From NCBI RefSeq assembly GCF_000724085.1, contig NZ_CCDL010000001.1, positions 558,001 through 622,000 on the forward strand: a stretch of DNA of 64,000 nucleotides. The letters run 5' to 3'. Position numbers and translations under genes: made by a program. Positions 50,895-60,775 of this stretch are shown piece after piece. The notes below the pieces were generated by a model that worked only from the letters and a program-made list of their open reading frames with translations, searched no databases and had not been told where the DNA came from. The stretch is from Oceanobacillus manasiensis (GTDB taxonomy: Bacteria; Bacillota; Bacilli; Bacillales; Amphibacillaceae). Numbering within the stretch: position 1 is the first letter of the stretch; every line of letters starts with the position of its first letter.

Positions 50895-52262
50895 TTAAAC
50901 AAATATACTTAGTAGTAAAATGAAGCCTAGTCCTACCACGGAAATAACCGTTTCGAGTAAAGTCCATGTGGAAAAAGTTTCTTTCATCGTTAGACCAAAG
51001 AATTCCTTAAACATCCAAAACCCTGCATCATTCACGTGCGAGGCGATGACACTACCAGCTCCAGTTGATAAAACCATCAATGCGAGGTTCACATCAGTCC
51101 CTTGCATCAACGGAATAACGAGTCCAGCAGTCGTCAATGCGGCCACGGTAGCTGAACCTAAGGAAATTCTTAAGATAGCGGCAATGATCCAGGCTAGTAA
51201 AATTGGTGACATACTACTACCCTCAAATAATTTTGCCACAGAATCGCCAACACCACCATCAATAAGCACTTGCTTAAGGACACCGCCACCACCAATAATA
51301 AGTAGCATCATACTAATGGAACGAATGGAAGCTTCTGCCGATTTCATGATATTTTTCATTGGAATGCTTCGTGCAATTCCCATTGTGTAAATAGCTAGCA
51401 ATACTGATAAAAGCAATGCAGGAGTTGGTTCCCCAATCAGGTGAACAATCTCAAAAAATACATTATCAGATACGCCCCAGACATCTTGAAGCAAATCAAT
51501 AATCGTGGCGAACGCCATTAAAATAACTGGGAAAATAGCCGTAAATACACTAATCCCGAATCCTGGTGTATCTTCTATTTCAAATTGTTTTACTTCGCCT
51601 AATGATTTAATATCCCCGGTTTTCTGGAAGGCATCCGGTACGAGTTTTTTTGCAACAATGGTAAACAATGGACCTGCCACAATCACAGTAGGGATCGCAA
51701 TGATCAGGCCATAGATTAAGACCATACCGATATTTGCTCCGTATTGCTGGGCAATAACTGTCGGCCCAGGATGTGGTGGTAAAAATCCATGTGTTACAGA
51801 TAATGCTGCAATCATAGGAATCCCTAAATATAGGGTAGAAACTTTTAGCTGTTTTGCAATCTGGTGAATGATTGGAACTAATAGCACTAGACCAACTTCG
51901 AAAAATAGGGCAATCCCAATAATAAACGAAGCAATAACAACAGCCCATTGGATATGTTTTTCCCCGAATTTATTAATTAATGTGAGGGCAATACGTTGAG
52001 CGCCCCCTGAATCGGAAATAAGTTTACCTAAAATGGCTCCAAAACCAAATATTAGTGCAATGTCTCCAAGTGTACTTCCCATCCCACCTTCAATCGATCC
52101 AACAATTTCATCAAGTGGCATCCCTAATGCTAGAGCAACGAGAAAAGCAACAATGATGAGGGAAATAAAGGTGTTTAAGTTTAGTTTCATAATTAATAGT
52201 AATAATACGACAACCCCTAACGCGACAATAAAAAGGGGTGTGAGATTTTCCATTACAGACAT
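50895..52262 (-). CDS. gntP: Gluconate permease GntP
   Basis: This is a gluconate:H+ symporter of the GntP family, 455 residues with about 12-14 membrane helices. Family marks are ALIFGFGAILGKLISDSGGAQ and IPMIAALSVTHGFLPPHPGP near 130-155, and GSATVAALTTAGLVIPLM and HVNDAGFWMFKEFFGLT near the end. The ATG has a GGAG about 14 bases upstream. It lies between gntK and gntZ, 3 bases from the annotated upstream limit of gntZ. It imports gluconate for GntK. Confidence 0.93.
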   Translation of the reverse strand: MSVMENLTPLFIVALGVVVLLLLIMKLNLNTFISLIIVAFLVALALGMPLDEIVGSIEGGMGSTLGDIALIFGFGAILGKLISDSGGAQRIALTLINKFGEKHIQWAVVIASFIIGIALFFEVGLVLLVPIIHQIAKQLKVSTLYLGIPMIAALSVTHGFLPPHPGPTVIAQQYGANIGMVLIYGLIIAIPTVIVAGPLFTIVAKKLVPDAFQKTGDIKSLGEVKQFEIEDTPGFGISVFTAIFPVILMAFATIIDLLQDVWGVSDNVFFEIVHLIGEPTPALLLSVLLAIYTMGIARSIPMKNIMKSAEASIRSISMMLLIIGGGGVLKQVLIDGGVGDSVAKLFEGSSMSPILLAWIIAAILRISLGSATVAALTTAGLVIPLMQGTDVNLALMVLSTGAGSVIASHVNDAGFWMFKEFFGLTMKETFSTWTLLETVISVVGLGFILLLSIFV

Positions 52263-52302
52263 AACATGTTAGCTCCAATCTAGTTAGTAATTATTTACTT
52301 TT

Positions 52303-53862
52303 TTATTTGCTATCAGACGCACTGCGCTTTTCTTGATACTTGGCGATTTGCTCATATTCATACTCCAAAGATCTTGAGATGCGTATGAAAATAGCCATCA
52401 AGTCTTGATAAGATTCTGCGTTTGAGGAATCCGGCTCGTGTTTATGGGTAAAACCGATTAAGTCTTCTGCGACATCAAAGGAATCAATTTTCTCTTCTGC
52501 ATATAAACCTAATAGACAGGCTCCCAAACAAGAGGACTCATGGCTTTTCGGGATGATGACATCCTGATCAAAAATATCTGCCATCATTTGCCGCCATAAT
52601 TCAGATCTGGCAAATCCGCCTGTTGCCTTTATGGCAGTGACATCGGTATCCATGACTTCTACCAACGCAAGAAAGACAGAGTATAGGTTAAAGATGACGC
52701 CTTCTAATGCTGCGCGTACCATATGTTCTTTTTTATGATTCAAGGTTAAGCCAATGAAAGAACCGCGAACATTTGCATTCCACAGTGGGGCGCGTTCTCC
52801 AGCTAAGAATGGGTGGAAGAGTAAACCGTTCGCACCTGGTTCAACACGACTGGCAATTCTAGTTAGAACCTCATAAGGGTCGACACCTAAGCGTTTTGCT
52901 GTTTCCACTTCACTTGCTGCAAATTCATCACGAATCCAGCGTAAGACCATCCCACCATTATTAACTGGGCCACCGATAACCCAATGATCTTCTGTTAAGG
53001 CATAACAAAAAATACGTCCTTTAGCATCTGTTCTAGGTTTAGGAATTACTGTGCGAATGGCTCCACTCGTACCAATTGTGACTGCCACTTCTCCTTTTTT
53101 GATGGCGTTTACACCGATGTTAGATAGAACACCATCACTTGCACCAATTACAAAGCGTGTATCTGTTTTTATACCCATCTCACGAGCTAAATTAGCGTCA
53201 CAGCCTGTTAGTATTTCTGTCGTGGATGCAAGGCGTGATAGTTGGTTAGCGGATATTCCTGCAACCTCCAAAGCTTCCTTGTCCCAGTCTAAAGATTCTA
53301 GGTTCATCATTCCGGTCGCTGAGGCAATGGAGTGATCTACTACATAGTCACCAAACAATTGATAAAAGACATATTCTTTAATACCAATGTATTTTTTCGT
53401 TCTCTGCGCTACCTCTGGCTTGTCATGTTGAAGCCACGTAATTTTACTTAACGGAGACATTGGATGAATTGGTGTTCCAGTTCTCCGATAAATTTCATGG
53501 CCATTTAGCTCATTTTTAATTTTATCTGACCATTGTGAACTGCGATTGTCTGCCCAAGTTATACAACGGGTTAGTGGCTGATCTTCTTCATCCATGGCAA
53601 TGACACTATGCATCGCACTGCTGAACGATATAAATGAAAGGTTATCAGGATCAATGCCTGATTGGCTCATAATGTTTTTAATAGATAGTCGGACAGCTAA
53701 AAAGATCTCTTCTGGGCTTTGCTCAGCTGTTGAAACATCTGGTGTGTTAAGCTCATAGCCATTGTTTTCCTGTGCTATGATTTCACCTGTTTCTCGGTAT
53801 AATACTGCTTTTGTGCTGGTTGTCCCAATATCGACACCAAGCATATAGTTATTTGGATTCAA
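52303..53862 (-). CDS. gntK: Gluconokinase GntK (FGGY family)
   Basis: This phosphorylates gluconate to 6-phosphogluconate. The protein has 519 residues with the FGGY opening MLGVDIGTTSTKAVLY, AEQSPEEIF, ITWADNRSS and WVIGGPVNNGGMVLRWI. ATGGFARSELWRQMMADIF is the C-terminal ATP site. TTG 53862 follows AGGGAG and yields a short NPNNY lead comparable with B. subtilis GntK. It overlaps the gntR 3' end by 14 bases, suggesting coupling. Confidence 0.93.
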   Translation of the reverse strand: MNPNNYMLGVDIGTTSTKAVLYRETGEIIAQENNGYELNTPDVSTAEQSPEEIFLAVRLSIKNIMSQSGIDPDNLSFISFSSAMHSVIAMDEEDQPLTRCITWADNRSSQWSDKIKNELNGHEIYRRTGTPIHPMSPLSKITWLQHDKPEVAQRTKKYIGIKEYVFYQLFGDYVVDHSIASATGMMNLESLDWDKEALEVAGISANQLSRLASTTEILTGCDANLAREMGIKTDTRFVIGASDGVLSNIGVNAIKKGEVAVTIGTSGAIRTVIPKPRTDAKGRIFCYALTEDHWVIGGPVNNGGMVLRWIRDEFAASEVETAKRLGVDPYEVLTRIASRVEPGANGLLFHPFLAGERAPLWNANVRGSFIGLTLNHKKEHMVRAALEGVIFNLYSVFLALVEVMDTDVTAIKATGGFARSELWRQMMADIFDQDVIIPKSHESSCLGACLLGLYAEEKIDSFDVAEDLIGFTHKHEPDSSNAESYQDLMAIFIRISRSLEYEYEQIAKYQEKRSASDSK

Positions 53863-54571
53863 TGCTCTCCCTCGCAATCTTCATCATTTCTTCATTACTC
53901 CATAACTGTTCTACTTTATTCTGAACATCATTAAAATTTTTGTGGAACGCCTGATTTATCAAATTTGTATCCTTATTCGCAATGGACTCCAAGATTAATT
54001 CATGATTGGCAATCACACGCTCAAAGTCTTTATCGTTCTCTTCCAATCGATAGCGCATAGATAAAAGAATTAAACACTCCATAACAGGTTTAATATTCGA
54101 CCAAAGCATCGAGATATAGCGGTGATTAATGGATCGGATGATCGTTTCATGAAATTCCAGGTCGAGAAACGAAAATTCGTCGATATCCTTGTACTTGACC
54201 GCGATCTTCATCATTTCAATTAATTTTTCAAGCTCGCCGACAAGTTTGTCGTTATCTTTATGGAGTAATCGCTCAAAAACAAAGGACTCCACCATTAGGC
54301 GTATATCATATATTTCTTCAATATCTTTTTCTGAAATTCCAACTACTACAACACCCATTCGCTCAGGGCGAACTAAATTTTCACTTGTTAATGTCCTAAG
54401 TGCTTCTCTGATGGGTGATCTGCTTACTTGGAACTCTTTGGCAAGTTGGTTTTCGGTTAAAACGGTTTCATCTTGGATAGCTTTTGTGATAATCCTCATA
54501 CGCAACTCAGCCACGACTCTCGCGCCCATGGATGCATTTACTAGTCTTTTTTCTGGGTAAAGGGCTTTCAT
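53849..54571 (-). CDS. gntR: Gluconate operon repressor GntR
   Basis: The 240-residue GntR/FadR-type regulator has an N-terminal winged helix (ENQLAKEFQVSRSPIREALR, LTSENLVRPERMGVVV) and a C-terminal FCD ligand domain with metal-binding residues (DLEFHETIIRS, ANHELILESI). In B. subtilis gluconate releases GntR from its operator. The matching operator lies 33 bases upstream of the ATG. First gene of gntRKPZ. Confidence 0.95.
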   Translation of the reverse strand: MKALYPEKRLVNASMGARVVAELRMRIITKAIQDETVLTENQLAKEFQVSRSPIREALRTLTSENLVRPERMGVVVVGISEKDIEEIYDIRLMVESFVFERLLHKDNDKLVGELEKLIEMMKIAVKYKDIDEFSFLDLEFHETIIRSINHRYISMLWSNIKPVMECLILLSMRYRLEENDKDFERVIANHELILESIANKDTNLINQAFHKNFNDVQNKVEQLWSNEEMMKIARESIESK

Positions 54572-54603
54572 ATATACTTACACATCCTTTAAATAAAAGG
54601 TGA

Positions 54604-54656
54604 ATACTTGTATACAAGTATCCTAACATAAGTGTTTTTTGTTGTAAACGCTTGTA
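54604..54656 (-). promoter_or_regulatory. gnt promoter, GntR operator and cre-like site
   Basis: ATACTTGTATACAAGTAT at 54604-54621 is a perfect 18-base palindrome identical to the B. subtilis GntR operator as I remember it. On the minus strand TTTACA (54643-54648) and TAGGAT (54620-54625), spaced 17, form the promoter with the operator at +1. TGTAAACGCTTGTA at 54643-54656 overlaps the -35 and resembles a CcpA cre site with two mismatches, so glucose repression is plausible. Confidence 0.85.
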
Positions 54657-54779
54657 TTATAATTGGAATTGCTAAAAGCTTGTTAGAGCTAAATGGATTT
54701 TTTCCTATTCATTAACTTGGTTGGGATGGCATACTAGTACTATAACGTTGGATTTTTGAAGAGTAGGAGGCGACAGGTA

Positions 54780-55040
54780 ATGGATGTAATCAGCCAATTC
54801 ATCGGTTTAACTTTCGTAATTGGGATCGTTATATTTGTATTGAGTTTACTTTTAAAAGAAAAGAAAATAATGCTTCCTATTATAACTAGCTTATTAAGTA
54901 TGACTTTAATCGTTATCAGTTTCTTTAAAGGTGGTTTTGGTGGAATGGGTAAGGGTTACATTGGTTTTTCTGCTCTTATTGCCTCGATAATAAATACCGT
55001 GCTTATTGCTTTCATTATGTCCCGGCGAAAGATAAATTAG
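54780..55040 (+). CDS. Small membrane protein, YesK-like
   Basis: The 86-residue protein has three hydrophobic segments (LTFVIGIVIFVLSLLL, LPIITSLLSMTLIVISFF, GFSALIASIINTVLIAFIM) with a glycine-rich turn KGGFGGMGKG. This pattern fits the YesK family, small three-helix proteins of unknown role. ATG 54780 follows GTAGGAGGCGAC; an upstream TTG-type start has no ribosome site. Monocistronic. Confidence 0.6.
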   Translation: MDVISQFIGLTFVIGIVIFVLSLLLKEKKIMLPIITSLLSMTLIVISFFKGGFGGMGKGYIGFSALIASIINTVLIAFIMSRRKIN

Positions 55041-55087
55041 TATCTTGTTCACTTCATCCACTTAGTAAGATAGAACTACTAATAGAA

Positions 55088-55156
55088 TTGACATGCAAAA
55101 TCGATTATGGTATTAAAAATATAGAGGGATTAGCACTCGGGTGTAGAGAGTGCTAA
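55088..55156 (+). promoter_or_regulatory. htpG promoter with CIRCE element (HrcA operator)
   Basis: TTGACA at 55088-55093 and TATTAA at 55111-55116 are 17 bases apart. TTAGCACTC at 55130-55138 and GAGTGCTAA at 55148-55156 are separated by 9 bases, an exact CIRCE. CIRCE is bound by HrcA in Firmicutes, usually at groESL and dnaK. Here it lies 25 bases before the htpG start, within the leader. Confidence 0.95.
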
Positions 55157-55181
55157 AGATTAAATTAAAGGGGAGATACAC

Positions 55182-57059
55182 ATGGCAAAGATGGAATTTA
55201 AAGCAGAATCGAAAAAGCTCTTGGATATGGTAATTAATTCGATTTACTCCAAGCGTGAAGTGTTCTTAAGAGAACTGGTTTCAAATGCAAGTGATGCAAT
55301 GGATAAAATTTATTATCGTGCTTTAACAGATGAACAGATTTCATTTGACCAAGGTAATTACTACATAAAGCTCATTCCCAATAAAGATACTCGAACTCTA
55401 AAAGTAATTGATACAGGAATTGGGATGACAAAAGAAGAGTTGGAATCCAATCTAGGCACAATTGCTCGCAGTGGATCCTTTACCTTTAAGAATGAAAATG
55501 AAATAAAAGATGGCCACGATATTATTGGGCAGTTCGGTGTTGGCTTCTATGCAGCCTTTATGGTGGCAGATAGGGTGACAGTGACTACGAAATCTATTGA
55601 TAGTGAAGAAGCATACCAATGGCAATCGCAAGGCTCTGATGGTTATGAATTAACATCTGTTCAAAAGGACGAGCCAGGTACAGAAATTGTGTTAGAGATC
55701 AAAGAAAACACAGAAGAAGACAATTATGATGAATTTCTTGAAGAACACCGTTTACGCCAAATTGTTAAGAAATACTCTGACTTTATTCGCTATCCAATTA
55801 AAATGGATGTAACAGAAAGCAAGCTTAAAGAAGGTACAGAGGATGAATATGAAGAGGTAATCACAGAAGAAACACTTAATTCCATGGTACCTATTTGGAA
55901 AAAGAATAAGAGTGAGTTGACAGATGAGGATTATGAAAACTTCTATAAGGAGAAGCACTATGGTTTTGATAAGCCACTTAAGCATCTTCACATTAATGTA
56001 GACGGAAGTATTCGTTATAATGCAATTTTATATATCCCGGAAAGTGCTCCATATAATTATTACACAAGAGAATATGAAAAGGGCTTGGAGCTTTACTCAA
56101 ATGGTGTCCTGATTATGGACAAGTGTGGGGATTTACTGCCAGACTACTTTAGTTTCGTAAAAGGAATGGTGGATTCAGAAGACCTATCCTTGAACATTTC
56201 CAGAGAGATGCTACAGCATGACCGCCAATTAAAGTTAATTGAAAAGAATATTAACAAGAAGATTAAAAAGGAATTAGTTAGCCTCATGCGTGATGACCGT
56301 GAGAAATATGAACGTTTCTTTAAGGCGTTTGGTCAACAGCTGAAGTTTGGTGTCTATAGCGATTTTGGTGCAAATAAGGAAGCATTACAAGATCTATTGC
56401 TATTCCATTCCTCAAAAGAGAAAAAACTTGTTTCGTTAGAGGAATACGTATCAAGAATGCCAGAGGACCAAAAGTATATTTACTACGCTATCGGGGACTC
56501 CATTGATCGTATCGAAAAGTTACCGCAAACCGAAATGGTCGCCGAAAAAGGCTACGAAATCTTATATTTCACCGAAGAAATTGATGAATTTGCCATTAAA
56601 ATGCTGATGAACTATAAGGAAAAAGAGTTTAGGTCTGTTTCGAGCGGTGACTTGGGAATAGAAGATGAAGAAAATGAAGAAACAAAAGAAAAAGAAGAAG
56701 AAAATAAGGAACTTTTCCAGGCTATGAAGGAAGTATTAGCTGATAAAGTAAAAGATGTCCGCGCATCCAAACGCTTAAAATCACATCCTGTATGTTTGAC
56801 TGCTGAAGGTGATATTTCTATAGAAATGGAAAAAGTCATTAACGCGATGCCTGATAACCAACAGGTTCAAGCAGATAAGGTGTTGGAGATTAATGTCGAC
56901 CATGACGTGTTCCAGTCACTGAAACAGTCATATGATAAGGATAAAGACAAATTAAACTTGTTTACAAACCTACTATACAACCAGGCTTTACTAATTGAAG
57001 GGTTACCAATCAATGATCCTGTGGAGTTTACCCGTGATATATGTAAGGTGATGGTTTAA
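55182..57059 (+). CDS. htpG: Molecular chaperone HtpG (Hsp90)
   Basis: This is the cytoplasmic ATP-dependent Hsp90 homologue of 625 residues. The GHKL ATPase motifs are in order: [12 protein letters not shown] near 32-43, [11 protein letters not shown] near 85, and [15 protein letters not shown] near 120. [16 protein letters not shown] is the middle-domain catalytic-loop region. The C-terminal dimerisation domain is present and lacks the eukaryotic MEEVD. AAAGGGGAG precedes the ATG. Regulated by a CIRCE element, so it is induced by heat via HrcA. A strong terminator follows. Confidence 0.96.
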   Translation: MAKMEFKAESKKLLDMVINSIYSKREVFLRELVSNASDAMDKIYYRALTDEQISFDQGNYYIKLIPNKDTRTLKVIDTGIGMTKEELESNLGTIARSGSFTFKNENEIKDGHDIIGQFGVGFYAAFMVADRVTVTTKSIDSEEAYQWQSQGSDGYELTSVQKDEPGTEIVLEIKENTEEDNYDEFLEEHRLRQIVKKYSDFIRYPIKMDVTESKLKEGTEDEYEEVITEETLNSMVPIWKKNKSELTDEDYENFYKEKHYGFDKPLKHLHINVDGSIRYNAILYIPESAPYNYYTREYEKGLELYSNGVLIMDKCGDLLPDYFSFVKGMVDSEDLSLNISREMLQHDRQLKLIEKNINKKIKKELVSLMRDDREKYERFFKAFGQQLKFGVYSDFGANKEALQDLLLFHSSKEKKLVSLEEYVSRMPEDQKYIYYAIGDSIDRIEKLPQTEMVAEKGYEILYFTEEIDEFAIKMLMNYKEKEFRSVSSGDLGIEDEENEETKEKEEENKELFQAMKEVLADKVKDVRASKRLKSHPVCLTAEGDISIEMEKVINAMPDNQQVQADKVLEINVDHDVFQSLKQSYDKDKDKLNLFTNLLYNQALLIEGLPINDPVEFTRDICKVMV

Positions 57060-57081
57060 AAATTTTATACTACATCAAAAA

Positions 57082-57115
57082 GCCGAGCAAATTCGAATAA
57101 TTGCTCGGCCCTTTT
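57082..57115 (+). terminator. Terminator after htpG
   Basis: GCCGAGCAA at 57082-57090 pairs with TTGCTCGGC at 57101-57109, followed by CCTTTT. It can also act for the convergent gene at 57125. Confidence 0.85.
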
Positions 57116-57124
57116 GTTGGTTTT

Positions 57125-57328
57125 TTAATGAGAAGTTTGTTTTTTGTTACCCATCCTTAGCAATGTTATAAGTTGATAAATACTTGATATACCAATAACA
57201 GATCCAATGATGACATAAGCTAATTGAAAGCCGTTGACAGCATAGGAATACACAATGGCTGCGGCAATTAGGGCGATAATAAGATGGAATCCTATTTGGA
57301 ACTTTCTATAACCATCTGATTTTGACAA
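57125..57328 (-). CDS. Small two-helix membrane protein
   Basis: The 67-residue protein starts with TTG after AAGGGG. Two hydrophobic segments (FHLIIALIAAAIVYSYAV and LAYVIIGSVIGISSIYQLI) are followed by a basic tail. No family recognised. It is a single gene convergent with htpG. Confidence 0.6.
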   Translation of the reverse strand: MSKSDGYRKFQIGFHLIIALIAAAIVYSYAVNGFQLAYVIIGSVIGISSIYQLITLLRMGNKKQTSH

Positions 57329-57504
57329 GTTTGTGTCCCCTTTTTGTTAATATTTTCCTTTGTTTGTATTATACCAAGCGGTTTACCTAAGGGAAAGATT
57401 TTAGTTTGTGAGGCGAACACCTATTCTTTTATTGCTATGCTACCTGTATGATACAATAAAAAGACCAACGTGTTCGGAATACGAAGAAAAGCAGGCGAGA
57501 TGAT

Positions 57505-60500
57505 GTGAAAATCACCCTAACAAACAAAAAAATTGCAGAACGATGCGGAGAAGTTTCCTTTAAGAAAGGGGACGCTTTTTATAATGCAGGGAAAGTAATG
57601 TTGGATACCGTCACATCAGCTCATTGTGAAGCCGTTGTTGCGGGCAAGGAAAATTTTTATGTAACGATTGAACAGGCAGAAGGAGAAAAACTGCAGACCT
57701 CCTGCACTTGTCCCTCTCTTGCCTCTTTCCAAAAGGATTGCCAGCATGTTGCAGCAGTGTTGCTAGCTTTACGAGAGCGGCATCGTGCGGAGCTTGCTAC
57801 AGGGTTTATAAACCTGTTTGAAAATAAACCTGTTCGTACGAGTGGACAGCAGCGACATTTTGAGAATCGCAAGCCTCTTAAGGCAACCTTTACCCTTACG
57901 CCTACCACGATTAACACAGGGGAAACCCTCATGGGAGTAACGTTACAACTTGGTGTGGATAAAGTGCAGAATGTGCGAGAATTTTTAAAACAAGTGAAAT
58001 TTGGTGGAGCCTATGACGTGTCTCCAAACCTTACATATGATACAGCAAGGCATTTCTTTGCTAGGGAAGAAGATGCGATTATTCAACAATTGGTCCAAGC
58101 TGTTCAGGATGAGAAGGTGTACTTGGAAGGTAACAACGAGATAACGGAGCAGGAAACACTACTCATTCCTGGTTCTTCTTGGAAAAGACTTTTGCCTCAA
58201 CTCCTTGGAATTTCTTCGGTTACGATAGAAGATGGCGGACGAAGCTATACAGGGGTCCGTTTGTCAAAAGGACCATTGCCATTGCAATTTAATTTTTCTG
58301 AAACAGAAGGGAGCCACTATACGCTTGCTATCAACGGGTTCGAAGAGTTGACGATTTTACATGCTTACGAGTCTGTCCTAGTAGCCGGGAATATCATTGA
58401 GCTGAACAGGATGGATTATACCTACTTGATTGAGCTAAAGAAGATGCTCGAGAACGCAGGGACAAACCAACTCCCAATCCCGGAAAATCAAGCAGCCTTT
58501 TTCACAGACAAAGTTGCTCCAAGTTTAAATAAAATTGGCACAGTAAATATGGCCGGAACAGTTACGGACCATTTGCCTACAACCCCGTTAATGGCGAAGC
58601 TCTATTTAGATCGTGTGAAAAATCGCTTGCTCGCAAGCTTGGAGTTCCAATATGAAAACAATACAATTAATCCATTAGAAGAAGAGATAGAACCCCATGG
58701 CATTATCATTCGAGATATCGAAAAGGAAGAAAGTATTCTCAAGTTGATGGAGGAGGGGCAGTTTGCTCAAACTGACGGTGGCTACTTTTTACATAATGAG
58801 GAGCTGGAGTATAACTTTCTTCATCACCTACTTCCGAAACTGCAGAAGCTTGTTAATGTGTATGCGACCACAGCGGTCAGGACTCGAGTAATGAAAAGCC
58901 CAGCAAAACCAAGGATAAGAGTGAAGGCCCACCGTGAGCGAACAAATTGGCTGGAATTTAAGTTTGAAATGAAAGGTTTTCCTGAACGAGATATACGAGA
59001 AGTGCTAGCAGCACTAGAGGAAAAAAGAAAGTATTACCGGTTGCGGGATGGTTCTTTGCTTTCATTAGAAACAAGGGAGTTTGAAGAAATTAAGCGATTT
59101 TTACATGCGGTGCCGAACCAACATGACGAGATAGAGAATGGGTTAGATGTTCCGTTGCTTCAGGGTCTCCAGCTGCTTGATGTGGTAGATGACGATGTAT
59201 TTACGAAAGAAGACTCATTTCGGCGTTTTCTTGAACAGATTTCACATCCTGAAGCTAGCTCGTTTTCGATTCCAGAGAGCTTGTTAGACGTGTTAAGGGA
59301 GTACCAGAAGGATGGGTACAGGTGGATGAAGACGTTAGCCAGCTACCAATTTGGTGGGGTGCTTGCAGATGAGATGGGATTGGGTAAAACGTTACAGAGC
59401 ATCGCCTTTCTTTTATCAGAGCTGCCGCAAATCCGTAAAAAGCAGCAACCAGCATTAATTGTCTGTCCTTCTTCGCTTACCTACAACTGGTTACATGAAC
59501 TGAAGAAGTTTGCACCGGAACTAAATGCAGCCATTATGGACGGAAGCAAAGCGAAACGTATTGCTAACAGACGACAAGTTATGGAAAAGGATGTTGTAAT
59601 TAGCTCTTATCCACTATTACGTCAGGATATCCAGTGGTATGAAAAGCAAGCATTCCATACGGTGTTATTTGATGAAGCACAGGCATTTAAAAACCCGGTT
59701 ACCCAAACAGCACGTGCCGTGAAAAAGATTCAAGCAGATTACCGGTTTGCATTAACCGGAACACCGATGGAAAATTCGCTCGAAGAATTATGGGCGATTT
59801 TCCATGTCGTTTTCCCAGAGCTTTTTCAAGGGTTGAAAGAATATAGTAACCTTACGCAAAAGCAGGTTGCCAGAAGAATCCGCCCATTTATGCTACGCAG
59901 GGTAAAAGAAGATGTTCTTGCAGAGCTTCCTCGGAAAACGGAGGAAGAAGAATCCGTGGAGTTGCTAGAAGATCAGAAAAAGCTTTATGCAGCTTACTTA
60001 GCTAAGCTGCGCCAAGACACTTTAAAGCACCTGGACAAAGATACATTAAGAAAAAACAAGATAAAAATACTTGCAGGATTAACACGTTTACGCCAAATTT
60101 GCTGTCATCCCGCTTTATTTGTAACTGGCTATAAAGGGAAGTCTGCTAAGCTGGAGCAATTAAAGCGGCTGTTAGAGGAGTCCCGTCTTGCGGGCAGAAG
60201 GGTGCTTATCTTCTCCCAATTTACGCAAATGCTATCCATTATAGGAAAAGAGCTAAGTCAAGAAGGCATCCCTTATTTTTATTTGGATGGTCAAACACCA
60301 TCAGAGGATCGTCTGGATAGATGCGACCGATTCAATGAGGGGGAACGCGATATGTTTCTCATTTCCTTGAAAGCTGGCGGGACGGGTCTTAACCTTACAG
60401 GAGCGGATACCGTTATCTTATATGATAGCTGGTGGAATCCTGCCGTAGAACAACAGGCAGCCGATCGTGCTCACCGGATTGGGCAGCAAAATGCTGTGCA

Positions 60501-60654
60501 GGTAATTAAACTCGTTGCACGAGGTACGATTGAGGAGAAAATGAATGAGCTACAGGAGCGAAAGAAACAGCTGATTGAAGCAGTCATTGATCCGAAAGAA
60601 AAGCAAGTTGCTTCTCTAACGGATGACGATATACGGGAGATTTTGCAGGTGTAA
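57505..60654 (+). CDS. SWIM zinc finger and SNF2-family helicase, YwqA-like
   Basis: The 1049-residue protein begins with a SWIM zinc finger, CTCPSLASFQKDCQH at residues 67-81 (CxC-x9-CxH). A bacterial SNF2-associated region covers about 90-560. The SNF2 motor follows: motif I ADEMGLGKT near 621-629, DEAQ box FDEAQAFKN, ALTGTPMENSLEELW, then HelC motifs LIFSQFTQML, KAGGTGLNLTGAD and DRAHRIGQ. It is a DNA translocase, similar to B. subtilis YwqA and probably linked to DNA repair or transcription-conflict resolution. The start is GTG 57505 after AGGCGAGATG. Function here is inferred from the family. Confidence 0.9.
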   Translation: MKITLTNKKIAERCGEVSFKKGDAFYNAGKVMLDTVTSAHCEAVVAGKENFYVTIEQAEGEKLQTSCTCPSLASFQKDCQHVAAVLLALRERHRAELATGFINLFENKPVRTSGQQRHFENRKPLKATFTLTPTTINTGETLMGVTLQLGVDKVQNVREFLKQVKFGGAYDVSPNLTYDTARHFFAREEDAIIQQLVQAVQDEKVYLEGNNEITEQETLLIPGSSWKRLLPQLLGISSVTIEDGGRSYTGVRLSKGPLPLQFNFSETEGSHYTLAINGFEELTILHAYESVLVAGNIIELNRMDYTYLIELKKMLENAGTNQLPIPENQAAFFTDKVAPSLNKIGTVNMAGTVTDHLPTTPLMAKLYLDRVKNRLLASLEFQYENNTINPLEEEIEPHGIIIRDIEKEESILKLMEEGQFAQTDGGYFLHNEELEYNFLHHLLPKLQKLVNVYATTAVRTRVMKSPAKPRIRVKAHRERTNWLEFKFEMKGFPERDIREVLAALEEKRKYYRLRDGSLLSLETREFEEIKRFLHAVPNQHDEIENGLDVPLLQGLQLLDVVDDDVFTKEDSFRRFLEQISHPEASSFSIPESLLDVLREYQKDGYRWMKTLASYQFGGVLADEMGLGKTLQSIAFLLSELPQIRKKQQPALIVCPSSLTYNWLHELKKFAPELNAAIMDGSKAKRIANRRQVMEKDVVISSYPLLRQDIQWYEKQAFHTVLFDEAQAFKNPVTQTARAVKKIQADYRFALTGTPMENSLEELWAIFHVVFPELFQGLKEYSNLTQKQVARRIRPFMLRRVKEDVLAELPRKTEEEESVELLEDQKKLYAAYLAKLRQDTLKHLDKDTLRKNKIKILAGLTRLRQICCHPALFVTGYKGKSAKLEQLKRLLEESRLAGRRVLIFSQFTQMLSIIGKELSQEGIPYFYLDGQTPSEDRLDRCDRFNEGERDMFLISLKAGGTGLNLTGADTVILYDSWWNPAVEQQAADRAHRIGQQNAVQVIKLVARGTIEEKMNELQERKKQLIEAVIDPKEKQVASLTDDDIREILQV

Positions 60655-60668
60655 GCAGTTGATTAGAG

Positions 60669-60706
60669 GAGCATGAACGATTGTAGCTTTTTATGCTCGT
60701 TTTTTA
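60669..60706 (+). terminator. Terminator after the SNF2 helicase gene
   Basis: GAGCAT at 60669-60674 pairs with ATGCTC at 60693-60698, followed by G and a T6 run. Confidence 0.75.
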
Positions 60707-60775
60707 GCAAAACGCTTTCTCCTCATCCAAACACACATTATACTTAATGTAAGTATTTATCGGGGAGGGGAGCGA

